From positions 1 through 23,171 of the forward strand of contig CAZUZA010000020.1 in NCBI GenBank assembly GCA_964624875.1: 23,171 nucleotides of DNA, written 5' to 3'. Source of the stretch: Atopostipes sp964624875. GTDB taxonomy: Bacteria > Bacillota > Bacilli > Lactobacillales > Carnobacteriaceae_A. A program made the translations under genes and the position numbers. Shown one piece after another: positions 15,672 through 23,106 of the stretch. Below the pieces are notes generated by a model. It made no database searches. It worked only from the letters and a program-made list of their open reading frames with translations, and was not told the origin of the DNA. Numbering within the stretch: the first letter of the stretch is position 1; each line of letters begins with the position of its first letter.

Positions 15672-16340
15672 CTATAAATGCATACGTTTTTGAAATTCAC
15701 GGATAACTAAACTACGATAATTTAGAAATACTCCGATAAACATCAGGACACTTAAAATAACAGACAAGAGACTTGGCAACGGATGTCTTACCCAATCCAT
15801 TATTAAGAACAATAAGGGAATAACCCCAAATAAAGCGACAAGTTGTAAATAAAGAATGTAATCACTTATTTTTAAGTCGATCGATTGAATGCCTATGAAT
15901 ATCGCTAACAAAGATGAGATACTCATGATTGGGATTGAAAATGTAATCGACCAACCTGTCCAGCCGTTGGTGTAGTCTAGATACAAACTGGCTAAAGAGA
16001 TAATAAACAACAAATAAACGGTCGCCTTGGCAAAATTGTGATGCTTTTGAATTAAAATAACGATTATCGTCCATGTAACAAATAAACCAAACAAGACATA
16101 TTGCAAACCAAAAAAGTGGAATGGTCGAATGAGTTGAATAATGAAGAATAATACGACAACCATTAATGACATCCTGAAAAATGAGTTTAAAGCTTTTTGA
16201 CGATTGTATCGTAAAGGTATATTTAAAAATGAGGACACCTCTTGTGCTTCTTCTTCATCTTTTGGAGTAGTTGTTGTACATAATGGACAATAAGACCAAT
16301 CGCCTTTTATATTTACTTTACAGTTTTCGCAGTATTTCAT
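15672..16340 (-). CDS. Zinc-ribbon membrane protein, DUF6320-like
   Basis: The 222-residue protein begins with a four-cysteine zinc ribbon (Cys4, Cys7, Cys18, Cys21 in 'YCENCKVNIKGDWSYCPLC') and continues with about six hydrophobic helices between residues 50 and 210, including 'LMVVVLFFIIQLI' and 'SVILSVLMFIGVFLNYRSL'. This arrangement matches the DUF6320 family, whose function is unknown. Its ATG overlaps the stop of the acyltransferase-like gene as ATGA, and AGGAG lies upstream inside that gene, so translation is coupled. Together with the two upstream genes it forms a compact unit, suggesting it anchors or regulates lipid or ester metabolism by those enzymes. I infer this from context only. 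Confidence 0.82.
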   Translation of the reverse strand: MKYCENCKVNIKGDWSYCPLCTTTTPKDEEEAQEVSSFLNIPLRYNRQKALNSFFRMSLMVVVLFFIIQLIRPFHFFGLQYVLFGLFVTWTIIVILIQKHHNFAKATVYLLFIISLASLYLDYTNGWTGWSITFSIPIMSISSLLAIFIGIQSIDLKISDYILYLQLVALFGVIPLLFLIMDWVRHPLPSLLSVILSVLMFIGVFLNYRSLVIREFQKRMHL

Positions 16341-17692
16341 TGTCCATCCAACTCCTCTTTTGTTACTTTATTTATATCTAAAGACACGTCAATATCTTTG
16401 TCCGTTAGGAAACGTACGAAATATCGATAAATATCCGTTTCAATATATGGACTAGTAAACGTAATATTTAACTGGTCACCATAACTAATCATACAAAATT
16501 GTGGGCGTATAACAGACGTAAAGAAATAGACGTTTTCGATATGCTTCTCTAATTCTTCTGGTAAGTTAAATCGTCCTAAGTTTGACATCGCTAATGTAAT
16601 TTTACGGTTATTCAGCTTGTTGATTCCTTTTAAAATCAAGTCTTTAACTGGCCTTAAAACAATACGAGCAACTGGTATAAATTCAAACTCAACGTATTTT
16701 CTTAATCGATTTTCTAAGGCCTCTTTTTCAAGTTGTGGTTTAAACTGTTCATCTAACTCCTGGCATATCGCATGTAAGTCCGGTTTCTCATTCTCTTTAA
16801 ACGTATATTCTACTGTCGTTGTGCTAAAGAAATTCCGGACAGTTGCTGATGGAAATAATTGTCGCAAGTTAATCGGAATCGAAGCTGTAATTGTCGTTTC
16901 TTTCCCGGTCTTTTCTCTCGTCTCAAATGTAGCTAAAACAAACACAGCTGTCATATAAATCGTTAAAGACACGCCCATTTCACGAGCAAGGCTTAATGCA
17001 TTTTTTACAGGCAGATGCATATTGACAATACGTGGCCGATTATCCGGTGTTAACGTTCCTTTTACTTGGTAGATTTTTTTACTTGATGGTCGATCAAATG
17101 GATTCACAAAAAGCTTACTTGTTTTAGAACCAAGGCTTATTAACTTTTTAAAGGGATCAGCTAGTCGTCCAAAATTAATTCGGTCTTTCTTTTCATGAAA
17201 ATAACGGTTAAAACTATCTTCTAAATCCGCTTTTTCTCTTGATGAAATAGAATAAATTCCTTTATTTTCTTTTTGATAGCGCAAGCGAATATATTCTGTG
17301 ATTAAATCTTCAAAAAACCACATTGCACCCGTACCATCTGTTAATGCATGAAATACCTCTAAGTGGATTCGGTTCTCTTTAAAAAGAACACGAAACATAA
17401 AATTCTTTTCATCTGGTTGATATAAAGGTTGCACAGGTATTTCTTGTTCTTCTTGTACCCTCGGGTTAAAATCACTTTTTTCAAGATAATACCAGAATAT
17501 CCCTCTTCGTAGGACGCTATGAAACAAGGGATATTTTTCATACATATCGGTTAAAGCTTGTTGTAAAATTTCTGGGTCGACTTCATCGATTAATTCGACG
17601 GTTAAGCGAAATACTTTTGTATCGACACTGTTTCTAGCAGCTAAAAATATATTTGATGCATTGTCTAGTCGTAACCAATTATTTGTTTCCAT
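16337..17692 (-). CDS. Condensation-domain-like acyltransferase
   Basis: The 451-residue protein has the fold signature of the chloramphenicol acetyltransferase/condensation superfamily, close to 'alcohol acetyltransferase' and wax-ester-synthase-like proteins. The catalytic HxxxDG motif is intact in 'VFHALTDGTGAMWFFEDL' (His115, Asp119, Gly120). A DFGWG-type second motif is not clear; 'SNLGRF' near residue 370 may occupy the equivalent place. No carrier-protein or adenylation domain is attached, so it is a free-standing acyltransferase acting probably on acyl-CoA and an alcohol or glycolipid. AGGAGG precedes the ATG by 7 bases. It lies 27 bases or so after the alpha/beta hydrolase and overlaps the DUF6320-like gene by four bases. 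Confidence 0.85.
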   Translation of the reverse strand: METNNWLRLDNASNIFLAARNSVDTKVFRLTVELIDEVDPEILQQALTDMYEKYPLFHSVLRRGIFWYYLEKSDFNPRVQEEQEIPVQPLYQPDEKNFMFRVLFKENRIHLEVFHALTDGTGAMWFFEDLITEYIRLRYQKENKGIYSISSREKADLEDSFNRYFHEKKDRINFGRLADPFKKLISLGSKTSKLFVNPFDRPSSKKIYQVKGTLTPDNRPRIVNMHLPVKNALSLAREMGVSLTIYMTAVFVLATFETREKTGKETTITASIPINLRQLFPSATVRNFFSTTTVEYTFKENEKPDLHAICQELDEQFKPQLEKEALENRLRKYVEFEFIPVARIVLRPVKDLILKGINKLNNRKITLAMSNLGRFNLPEELEKHIENVYFFTSVIRPQFCMISYGDQLNITFTSPYIETDIYRYFVRFLTDKDIDVSLDINKVTKEELDGQ

Positions 17693-17719
17693 GTCATACC
17701 TCCTGTAACTAACGCCCTT

Positions 17720-18634
17720 TTAATCATTTAGAAAATTATTCATCTCTTCATACGCTGTGACTAAAGGCGTAACGTACGGTGGATAAGTTATAAATCCATG
17801 TACACTATCTAATATACGTTTGACGACTACTTCATTACCAGCATCTTTTAATGCTTTTCCGTAGGCTTCCCCTTCATCTCGTAACGGATCAAATTCAGCT
17901 GTAATGACTAGTGTATCCGGTTGTTCCGTTAAATCTTTCGCTGTTAAAGGAGAAATATATGGACTTTTTCGTATTTTTTCATCTGGTGCGTACATTTCCA
18001 TATATTCACTTATTTTCTTTACCGTTAATCCATAGTCATACCCATTCGTCTGAATGGACTCAAAGGGCGAATCACTACTATGATCCCAATATGTTAAGGG
18101 ATATAACAAGACTTGTTTACATGGTTTTGGTTTCCCTTCTTCTTTTAATTTGAGACATACAGCAGCAGCTAAGTTTGCTCCGGCAGAATCCCCCATAATG
18201 ACCCATTTACGTTCTTTTCTATCGGGAATAGGTGTCATCAGCACTTCAACTGCCTGTAAAACATCTTTAAAACCTGCTGGATATGGATTTTCAGGAGCTT
18301 TTCTATAATCTATTGAAAAGACAATCCGTCCTAATTTATTCGCAAGGTTCATACAAGCCGAAGTATACGTATCAATATTTCCTAATGTCCAACCACCACC
18401 ATGTATATATATAATATACTCTTCATGTAATCTTTTTTCTGGGTAAAAAATACGGACTGGTATTTCGTGCCCTTCTTCCAATGCGTAAATTTTTTCATCT
18501 AAAAAAGTATAGTCATCATCACTTGATGCCTTGGATAAAACGTTCTGCATTTTTCTAACCCATTCATAGTCTTCTTGCATATCTATTCTTGGGGAAGAAG
18601 CCAACTTCATGACTAATCGAAATATTGGATTCAT
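17720..18634 (-). CDS. Alpha/beta hydrolase of the hormone-sensitive-lipase type
   Basis: This is a carboxylesterase-type hydrolase of the HSL (alpha/beta hydrolase fold-3) family. The oxyanion motif 'IHGGGW' (about residues 77-82), the nucleophile elbow 'GDSAGAN' (Ser about 150), the acid Asp in 'EFDPLRDEG' (about 249) and the His in 'SVHGF' (about 279) form a complete triad. The length (304) is usual and there is no signal peptide, so it is cytoplasmic. I choose the ATG at 18634 because AGAGGTGA lies just upstream; the ATG at 18655 has no such site. It is first in a three-gene unit with an acyltransferase and a zinc-ribbon membrane protein, so it may hydrolyse esters made by or supplied to that partner. 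Confidence 0.92.
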   Translation of the reverse strand: MNPIFRLVMKLASSPRIDMQEDYEWVRKMQNVLSKASSDDDYTFLDEKIYALEEGHEIPVRIFYPEKRLHEEYIIYIHGGGWTLGNIDTYTSACMNLANKLGRIVFSIDYRKAPENPYPAGFKDVLQAVEVLMTPIPDRKERKWVIMGDSAGANLAAAVCLKLKEEGKPKPCKQVLLYPLTYWDHSSDSPFESIQTNGYDYGLTVKKISEYMEMYAPDEKIRKSPYISPLTAKDLTEQPDTLVITAEFDPLRDEGEAYGKALKDAGNEVVVKRILDSVHGFITYPPYVTPLVTAYEEMNNFLND

Positions 18635-18655
18635 TGACTCACCTCTAACATTCAT

Positions 18656-18941
18656 TTATTTAATAAAGTTTAGCATATATCTAGCTTTCACGCAGTTATA
18701 TCTTCTTTGAAAAGGAAAAATAATGAGATGTAAAGATTGAGAAAAATACGTAAAGAATATCAGTATTTCCGATGGACCCTTGATAAACGACCAAAAAGAG
18801 CCTATAATATGTATAGGAAATAGTCGTTCGCATTTTAAGAAGTTTTTTTAAAATTGAATACATACGGAATGTATTTGAGCTTCTACTACTCAATAGAGTG
18901 TTCGAGCGAGAACTTTATATGTTCAAAAGGAGTAGATATTG
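18656..18941. other. Divergent region and long spx leader
   Basis: I see no credible gene in these 286 bases. The left part holds the undefined promoter of the minus-strand hydrolase unit. The right part holds the spx promoter and an untranslated leader of about 125 nt. In the leader AATACAT (18857-18863) pairs perfectly with ATGTATT (18869-18875). Near the start codon, GAAC (18910-18913) can pair with either of two GTTC copies (18900-18903 or 18921-18924), the second just before the AAGGAG site. A 36-codon ORF overlapping the spx start lacks a ribosome binding site. Confidence 0.5.
18780..18808 (+). promoter_or_regulatory. Sigma-A-like promoter of spx
   Basis: TTGATA (18780-18785) and a perfect TATAAT (18803-18808) are separated by exactly 17 bases. 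Transcription should start near 18815, giving a leader of about 125 nt before spx. Confidence 0.7.
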
Positions 18942-19352
18942 ATGATCAAATTATATGTTTCACCGAGTTGTACTTCATGTAGAAAAGCAAAGAATTGGTT
19001 AGAAGAGCAAGGTCTAGAATATGAAGAAAAAAATATTTTTCACGAGCCACTAACTAAAGACGAAATTAAAGAAATACTTATGCTTACAGATGAAGGTACA
19101 GAAGAAATTATTTCCTATCGTTCACAGGCATTTCAGGACTTAGATGTAGACATTGAGACACTATCAATGAATGAATTGTTAACCTTATTCATTCAACAGC
19201 CTAGCTTAATCCGTCGTCCAATTATTATGGATGATCGTCGTTTACAAATTGGTTTCAACGAAGAAGAAATTCGTATGTTCTTACCTCGTGAGGTTCGCCA
19301 AGTTGAATTAGCAGAAATCCACGAAAAATTAATTGAAGTGGAGTCAGCATAA
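18942..19352 (+). CDS. spx: Spx-family transcriptional regulator
   Basis: Spx is an ArsC-like protein that binds the alpha subunit of RNA polymerase and directs the response to disulfide stress. With the ATG at 18942 the 136-residue protein keeps the B. subtilis numbering: the CxxC redox switch at Cys10/Cys13 ('SCTSCRKAK'), Gly52 at the RNA polymerase interface, Arg60, and the RPI region with Arg92 ('RRPIIMDDRRLQIGF'). The C-terminus is slightly longer than usual and acidic, without an obvious LAN-like ClpXP tail. A TTG three bases upstream is an alternative start; AAGGAG is 9 bases before the ATG. It is transcribed alone. Lactobacillales often have several Spx paralogues, so this need not be the main one. 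Confidence 0.93.
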   Translation: MIKLYVSPSCTSCRKAKNWLEEQGLEYEEKNIFHEPLTKDEIKEILMLTDEGTEEIISYRSQAFQDLDVDIETLSMNELLTLFIQQPSLIRRPIIMDDRRLQIGFNEEEIRMFLPREVRQVELAEIHEKLIEVESA

Positions 19353-19413
19353 TTTAATGAACACTTTGGTAGAAAACAATTCTATCTATTGTATGTTGAT
19401 TATAATGATTTTG

Positions 19414-19442
19414 GAGGTACAGTTTATCTGTACCTCTTTTTT
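19414..19442 (+). terminator. Terminator of spx
   Basis: GAGGTACAG (19414-19422) and CTGTACCTC (19428-19436) form a perfect 9-bp stem with loop TTTAT, followed by six T residues. Confidence 0.9.
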
Positions 19443-19454
19443 GCGTAAACATGT

Positions 19455-19480
19455 AAAAAACAGACTGGAAATCCAGTCTG
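19455..19480 (-). terminator. Terminator of the epimerase-like gene
   Basis: CAGACTGG (19461-19468) and CCAGTCTG (19473-19480) form an 8-bp stem with a four-base loop. On the minus strand six U residues follow (complement of 19455-19460). It is 8 bases past the stop codon. Confidence 0.88.
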
Positions 19481-19487
19481 CTAAGCG

Positions 19488-20366
19488 TTAACTTAATTCT
19501 TTTACTAAATCAGCAATGAGTGGTTTCATCCACGTATGCAACTCTTCTAACTTAAAACCTTCATTATGAATTTTATTAGAAATTAAATAGGCATCACTGT
19601 ACATATTGAATGGGGATTGTTCGCCATGGTTTTCCTTATATGTTACATGCAATGGTTTCTTTACAGCTTCTTCTATCCACGTCATTAACGTCCCTATTGT
19701 AATCGCATCTATTGAACTGACGTTGTATATGCCTTCTTTTTCATTTTCAATCGCCCATACTATTGAAGCGGCTGCTGTACTCCCTTTTACATAATTCACT
19801 TTATCATCCTTCGTATTAAAGTAGATGACTTCATCATGTAAGGCTTTTTCAACGTAAAAATGCAATCGTCTTGTATAATCGTCGTTATCTAAGACAATTG
19901 GAAAACGGAATGAGGTCACTTTAAATGGTGCGTCCGTAAATAGCACCTGCTCTACTTGTCTTTTGCCTTCGCCATAGTCCACTTCAATCTCCGGATCAAT
20001 CTGAAATTCAGTCGGCTCAAAAGCTGTTTCTACAAATCCATCCATTTCACCAGCGTAAACGGCCATTGATGAGGTGAAATAAAAATGGTCTGTTAAGCCA
20101 ATAAACTTTTCGATCATGAGCTGCGCATCTTCTTTTGTGTATAAAATGTTGCTGAATACAGCATCCCACTTTTGGTTGGTTATGTTTTCCCATCCTTCAT
20201 GCGCCCCGTCTCTTGCATCTAAAATATTATGTTGAATGCTGTCTCCAAATGGATGTGGATTGTTTCCTCTTGTGGCGATTGTGACATCGTGTCCATTTTG
20301 AACGAGCTGATCAACTGCTTTTTTTCCAAAGAATTTTGTGCCACCTAATACTAATATTTTCTTCAT
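19488..20366 (-). CDS. NAD-dependent epimerase/dehydratase-family protein
   Basis: The 292-residue protein is an extended short-chain dehydrogenase-type Rossmann protein. 'VLGGTKFFGKK' (about residues 6-16) is the atypical GGTxFxG dinucleotide loop of the epimerase subgroup, 'TSSMAVYAG' (98-106) holds the active-site Ser region, and 'YGEGK' (131-135) supplies the Y-x3-K pair. The substrate cannot be told: sugar epimerase, reductase and mRNA-binding-type relatives all share this pattern. GGAGGG lies 6-7 bases before the ATG. It is a single-gene unit with its own terminator and a likely extended -10 promoter, next to spx but convergent with it. Confidence 0.88.
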   Translation of the reverse strand: MKKILVLGGTKFFGKKAVDQLVQNGHDVTIATRGNNPHPFGDSIQHNILDARDGAHEGWENITNQKWDAVFSNILYTKEDAQLMIEKFIGLTDHFYFTSSMAVYAGEMDGFVETAFEPTEFQIDPEIEVDYGEGKRQVEQVLFTDAPFKVTSFRFPIVLDNDDYTRRLHFYVEKALHDEVIYFNTKDDKVNYVKGSTAAASIVWAIENEKEGIYNVSSIDAITIGTLMTWIEEAVKKPLHVTYKENHGEQSPFNMYSDAYLISNKIHNEGFKLEELHTWMKPLIADLVKELS

Positions 20367-20393
20367 GTACTTCCCTCCTGCATCTTCTTATGT

Positions 20394-20402
20394 ATCATAC
20401 CA
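20394..20402 (-). promoter_or_regulatory. Extended -10 element of the epimerase-like gene
   Basis: On the minus strand TGGTATGAT (TGn plus TATGAT) lies about 30 bases before the start codon. No good -35 is seen at 17 bases. Confidence 0.45.
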
Positions 20403-20480
20403 GAATTTTTCAATTTATTTTACTATGCTGTTTTTTAGAGAGTGGTTTAAGCAAATCATTGGAAACGATACCAAAATAAG

Positions 20481-20489
20481 TGTTATAAA
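20481..20489 (+). promoter_or_regulatory. Possible extended -10 element of the YdaT-like unit
   Basis: TGTTATAAA lies about 40 bases before the start codon. The nearest -35-like sequence, TTGGAA at 20459-20464, is 19 bases away. A GTTTAA sigma-B-type -35 upstream has no matching GGGTAT-like -10, so general-stress control is not supported by the sequence. Confidence 0.35.
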
Positions 20490-20529
20490 TAGTGTAAGAA
20501 GAAATTTTTTATGAATAAGGAGGGTTACT

Positions 20530-20976
20530 ATGCCATGGGATATGAAAGATTATCCTGATTCGATGAAAAATATGGAGCCTCTTTTGCGTAAGAAAGCAAT
20601 TGACATCGCGAATGCGTTGGAAGCTCAAGGTTATGAGGATGCTCGTGCCATTCCTATTGCTCATGCGCAAGCACAAGAGTGGCTTGAAAATGCCTCAGAT
20701 GATGAAATTAGCGCTTTTGAAGAGGAACCGAATCCTACTAAAGACGATGAACACGACACTTCTGCCAATGAAGACTTAATCAACAATGATGTAGAGGTCT
20801 TTTATGAAGACGATGTGTGGAAAGTGCAGACGGTTGATGCGAAACGAGCGGATCAGACATTTGATTATAAAGCGGATGCGATTGCTCGTGCTGAAGAAAT
20901 AGCTGAAAATAGAGGATCAAAGGTTATTATTTATAAGCAAGATGGCGATAAGCAAACGGAACGAAAAATGGATTAA
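20530..20976 (+). CDS. YdaT-like acidic protein with C-terminal DUF2188-like domain
   Basis: The 148-residue protein resembles B. subtilis YdaT, a general stress protein of unknown function. The N-terminal segment (residues 1-55, 'MPWDMKDYPDSMKNMEPLLR' then 'KKAIDIANAL' and 'AQEWLENAS') is the part shared with YdaT-type proteins. An acidic linker (about 56-88) leads to a C-terminal DUF2188-like domain (about 89-140): an aromatic-rich 'VFYEDDVWKV', a helix 'ADAIARAEEIAENRG' and a final strand 'SKVIIYKQDG'. The protein is soluble, has no cysteines and is strongly acidic. AAGGAGGG is 5 bases before the ATG. It is followed after 37 bases by a short paralogue, and both share a terminator. Confidence 0.88.
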   Translation: MPWDMKDYPDSMKNMEPLLRKKAIDIANALEAQGYEDARAIPIAHAQAQEWLENASDDEISAFEEEPNPTKDDEHDTSANEDLINNDVEVFYEDDVWKVQTVDAKRADQTFDYKADAIARAEEIAENRGSKVIIYKQDGDKQTERKMD

Positions 20977-21013
20977 CGATTGATTTTAAAAATAAACTTT
21001 AGGAGGAAACAAA

Positions 21014-21262
21014 ATGTCTTTTAATATGAATAATTTCCCACCGTCGTTTGAAGGAATGGACCACTTAGTTCGTGCAAAGGCTTTAGACTTAGCGAATACT
21101 TCTCGTGAAGATCGCCTTTTTGACGATGACGAAGAGAATGATATGGATGAGTTTTTATTAAACTCACGTACGGAAGCTGAAGAATGGTTTGAAAATGCGA
21201 CTGAAGAGGAAAAAGAAGAGTTACGTAAGAGATATCCTGAGGATTTAGATGTGAAGGATTAA
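21014..21262 (+). CDS. Short acidic paralogue of the YdaT N-terminal domain
   Basis: This 82-residue protein is recognisably related to the N-terminal part of the preceding gene. MSFNMNNFPPSFEGMDHLVR aligns with MPWDMKDYPDSMKNMEPLLR, 'KALDLANTS' with 'KAIDIANAL', and 'AEEWFENATEEE' with 'AQEWLENASDDE'. The acidic stretch 'FDDDEENDMDEF' is inserted between the two helices, and the DUF2188-like domain is absent. AGGAGG lies 7 bases before the ATG. The pair probably arose by tandem duplication and loss of the C-terminal domain. Function is unknown; co-transcription suggests they act together. Confidence 0.85.
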   Translation: MSFNMNNFPPSFEGMDHLVRAKALDLANTSREDRLFDDDEENDMDEFLLNSRTEAEEWFENATEEEKEELRKRYPEDLDVKD

Positions 21263-21279
21263 CGAAATGAACCACTCCT

Positions 21280-21310
21280 GAGTGCAACCATTGTGTTTGC
21301 ACTCTTTTTT
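21280..21310 (+). terminator. Terminator of the YdaT-like pair
   Basis: GAGTGCAA (21280-21287) and TTGCACTC (21297-21304) form a perfect stem, extended by one more pair at the loop, followed by six T residues. Confidence 0.9.
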
Positions 21311-21396
21311 GTTTAATTGACATTTTATGTGTGCTACTTGCGCTATAATTTTTTTAGTTACAAAGCACCTATTTCTCTATTATTTCTTCACGAATC

Positions 21397-21437
21397 AAAA
21401 AAGCTGCAATACACCTTTAAGGTATACTGCAGCTTTT
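21397..21437 (-). terminator. Terminator of the channel-like gene
   Basis: AAAAGCTGCA (21399-21408) and TGCAGCTTTT (21428-21437) form a 10-bp stem, with a further inner ACCTT/AAGGT pairing. On the minus strand six U residues follow. It is about 38 bases past the stop codon. Confidence 0.88.
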
Positions 21438-21474
21438 CTATTGGATAGCTTCACTACCCTATTTTAATTTATTT

Positions 21475-22767
21475 TTATAGATCTGTGTTGTGTCTTGAAT
21501 GATCTAGTGGGTCTTCATTTGGAGTTACATCTCCAGTTTTCTTCGTTTCTTCTTCCACTTTATCATCTAATTTTTCTAATTGTTTTTTTGCAAAGTCACG
21601 TCCACCAATACCAAACGCTAATGCGAAGGCTAGTGATAATCCACCAATGATGAACATAAACGCTGTGCTAACAATTGTACTTGCAAAGTTTAATTGATCT
21701 AATACCATGAATAGCGCAAATGCGATAATCACATATTGGATTAAGCGTCCAGCCCATTTACTACCTGTAGACTGTGAAATGAGTCCTGCGATCCACTGGC
21801 CACCAATCACACCTAAACCGAAAATGATAATCGCAAAGATAACATTTGGTAGGTAAGCAATAATTGCTGCACCAATTGTATTTAATACAGCTAAGTTCAA
21901 TGCGTTTAGTGCTTCAACAAAGAAGAATAATCCGATTAAACCTGCAGTAACTTGACCAGCAATTTTTGCTAAGTCTAAGTTTTGAGTACCTTTTACATCC
22001 ACATTTTTTGTTAAATTATTGATTCCTGTGCCACTTAATAAGTTTGTAACTAAGTCGCCTACAAATTTAGCAATTGCTAGTCCAACTGCTAATAAGATAA
22101 CAGCTACTAGAATGTTTGGAATTGCTGCTAGAATAGCATTTAATACATTTACAATCGGTTCTGAAATTGAACGGATACCTAATGTTTCTAAAGCAACAAC
22201 TAAGATTGGGATAATCACTACAACATATACAATATTTCCTAATACATTAGCAATCGTATCTTTTCTTTCTGTTGATACACCTGCTGTTGTTTCAGTTCTT
22301 GGTGATTGGTTCGTTAACTTCGCTACCCAGCGGTCAATATTTAATGACAAGGCTAAGTTGTAAACTAAGTTCTTAACAAAGCGAGCAACGACTACTGCAA
22401 TAACGACTAACACTGCTGCTGCAATTAAGTTTGGTAAAAATCCTAGTGCTGAGTCTACCATGTTGCGAATAGGCTCTGATACGGATGTTAATCTAAATGT
22501 TTCGAAAATTCCTGGCAAGAATAATACCCATACTAAATAATAAAAGACTTGAGAAATTAGACTAATCGTATTTTTCCCTTGTTCGACTGAACTCGCGGCA
22601 CCCCAACTTTCAAGCTTTCTGTCAAAGTTTAAAGCTGTCAAACCTTTTTGAATGGCTTTCTTAACTAACGTCGCTACGATCCAGGCAACAAGAATTAATA
22701 TAATTCCCATCAACAAGTCTGGAAGCATGTTCGCAAAAGAATTCCATACATGATTTAATTGATCCAT
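21475..22767 (-). CDS. Mechanosensitive-channel-related protein with four TM-helix repeats
   Basis: The 430-residue membrane protein is built from four repeats of a two-helix unit. The lead helix of each begins with a Pro-containing cap: 'LPDLLMGIILILVAWIVATL' (15-34), 'LPNLIAAAVLVVIAVVVARF' (111-130), 'IPNILVAVILLAVGLAIAKF' (216-235) and 'LPNVIFAIIIFGLGVIGGQW' (306-325). Each is followed about 35-60 residues later by a second helix. This matches the 'conserved TM helix' repeat family related to MscS channels (CmpX-like). A final Gly/Ala-rich helix (about 370-390) recalls the MscS pore helix, but the cytoplasmic MscS beta-domain is missing; instead there is a short acidic tail. AGGAG is 9 bases before the ATG. 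It is a single-gene unit. Channel activity is inferred only. Confidence 0.88.
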   Translation of the reverse strand: MDQLNHVWNSFANMLPDLLMGIILILVAWIVATLVKKAIQKGLTALNFDRKLESWGAASSVEQGKNTISLISQVFYYLVWVLFLPGIFETFRLTSVSEPIRNMVDSALGFLPNLIAAAVLVVIAVVVARFVKNLVYNLALSLNIDRWVAKLTNQSPRTETTAGVSTERKDTIANVLGNIVYVVVIIPILVVALETLGIRSISEPIVNVLNAILAAIPNILVAVILLAVGLAIAKFVGDLVTNLLSGTGINNLTKNVDVKGTQNLDLAKIAGQVTAGLIGLFFFVEALNALNLAVLNTIGAAIIAYLPNVIFAIIIFGLGVIGGQWIAGLISQSTGSKWAGRLIQYVIIAFALFMVLDQLNFASTIVSTAFMFIIGGLSLAFALAFGIGGRDFAKKQLEKLDDKVEEETKKTGDVTPNEDPLDHSRHNTDL

Positions 22768-22810
22768 TTACATTCTCTCCTTCTGTTCATTTTTTTATGT
22801 ATCTGATACT

Positions 22811-22839
22811 AGTATAAAAAGAATTCACATGAATTTAAA
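22811..22839 (-). promoter_or_regulatory. Promoter of the channel-like gene
   Basis: On the minus strand TTTAAA (complement of 22834-22839) and TATACT (complement of 22811-22816) are 17 bases apart. The spacer contains the small dyad AATTC-acat-GAATT. Confidence 0.5.
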
Positions 22840-22929
22840 GCAATTCGGCTTGATGCACGGCTTTTTTTATGATTTTTTGGATAGAATGTATGGATTAACC
22901 CATGGTTTAACGATAAGTCCCTGAAAAGC

Positions 22930-22960
22930 AAAAAAACGCAGACAGGTCATTGTCTACGCT
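22930..22960 (-). terminator. Orphan minus-strand terminator
   Basis: On the minus strand GCGTAGACA pairs with TGTCTGCG (one G-U pair) around loop ATGACC, followed by seven U residues (complement of 22930-22936). It is not the terminator of the neighbouring channel gene, which starts further left on the same strand. It must end a transcript coming from the right. Confidence 0.8.
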
Positions 22961-23100
22961 TGCTGGCAATCTATTCAATTAAATTGATTAGATAAGAGCA
23001 GTGTTCACATCCACTCACTCTTCATCACTATTTTCTCATGCAGTGACGTGCAAATGACCTTCTGTAAAAGCTTGTTGCTCGGTCGGCTCATCGCATAAGC
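22930..23100 (-). ncRNA. Candidate small RNA of about 170 nt
   Basis: A promoter-like pair at 23107-23135 and a terminator at 22930-22960 bound a minus-strand unit that has no credible gene. The longest ORF inside the predicted transcript is 28 codons, from ATGAGC, and has no ribosome binding site. The transcript can form a near-perfect symmetrical hairpin (ATCTA/TAGAT and TCAAT/ATTGA with one mismatch, 22969-22993) and an AGAG..AGTG/CACT..CTCT stem just 5' of it. I do not recognise a known family (not tmRNA, RNase P or SRP RNA by eye). The alternative is the 3' leftover of a lost gene. Confidence 0.4.
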
Positions 23101-23106
23101 TTTAAT

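Noticed and set aside
18886..18941. Riboswitch in the spx leader
   Set aside because: No conserved aptamer core of a known class is visible; only short generic stems are present.
18869..18979. 36-codon ORF overlapping the start of spx in another frame, a possible leader peptide
   Set aside because: It has no ribosome binding site, overlaps the spx coding start and has no leader-peptide features such as a codon run.
20444..20475. Sigma-B-type promoter for the YdaT-like gene based on GTTTAA
   Set aside because: No GGGTAT-like -10 follows at 13-15 bases, so the hexamer alone is not evidence.
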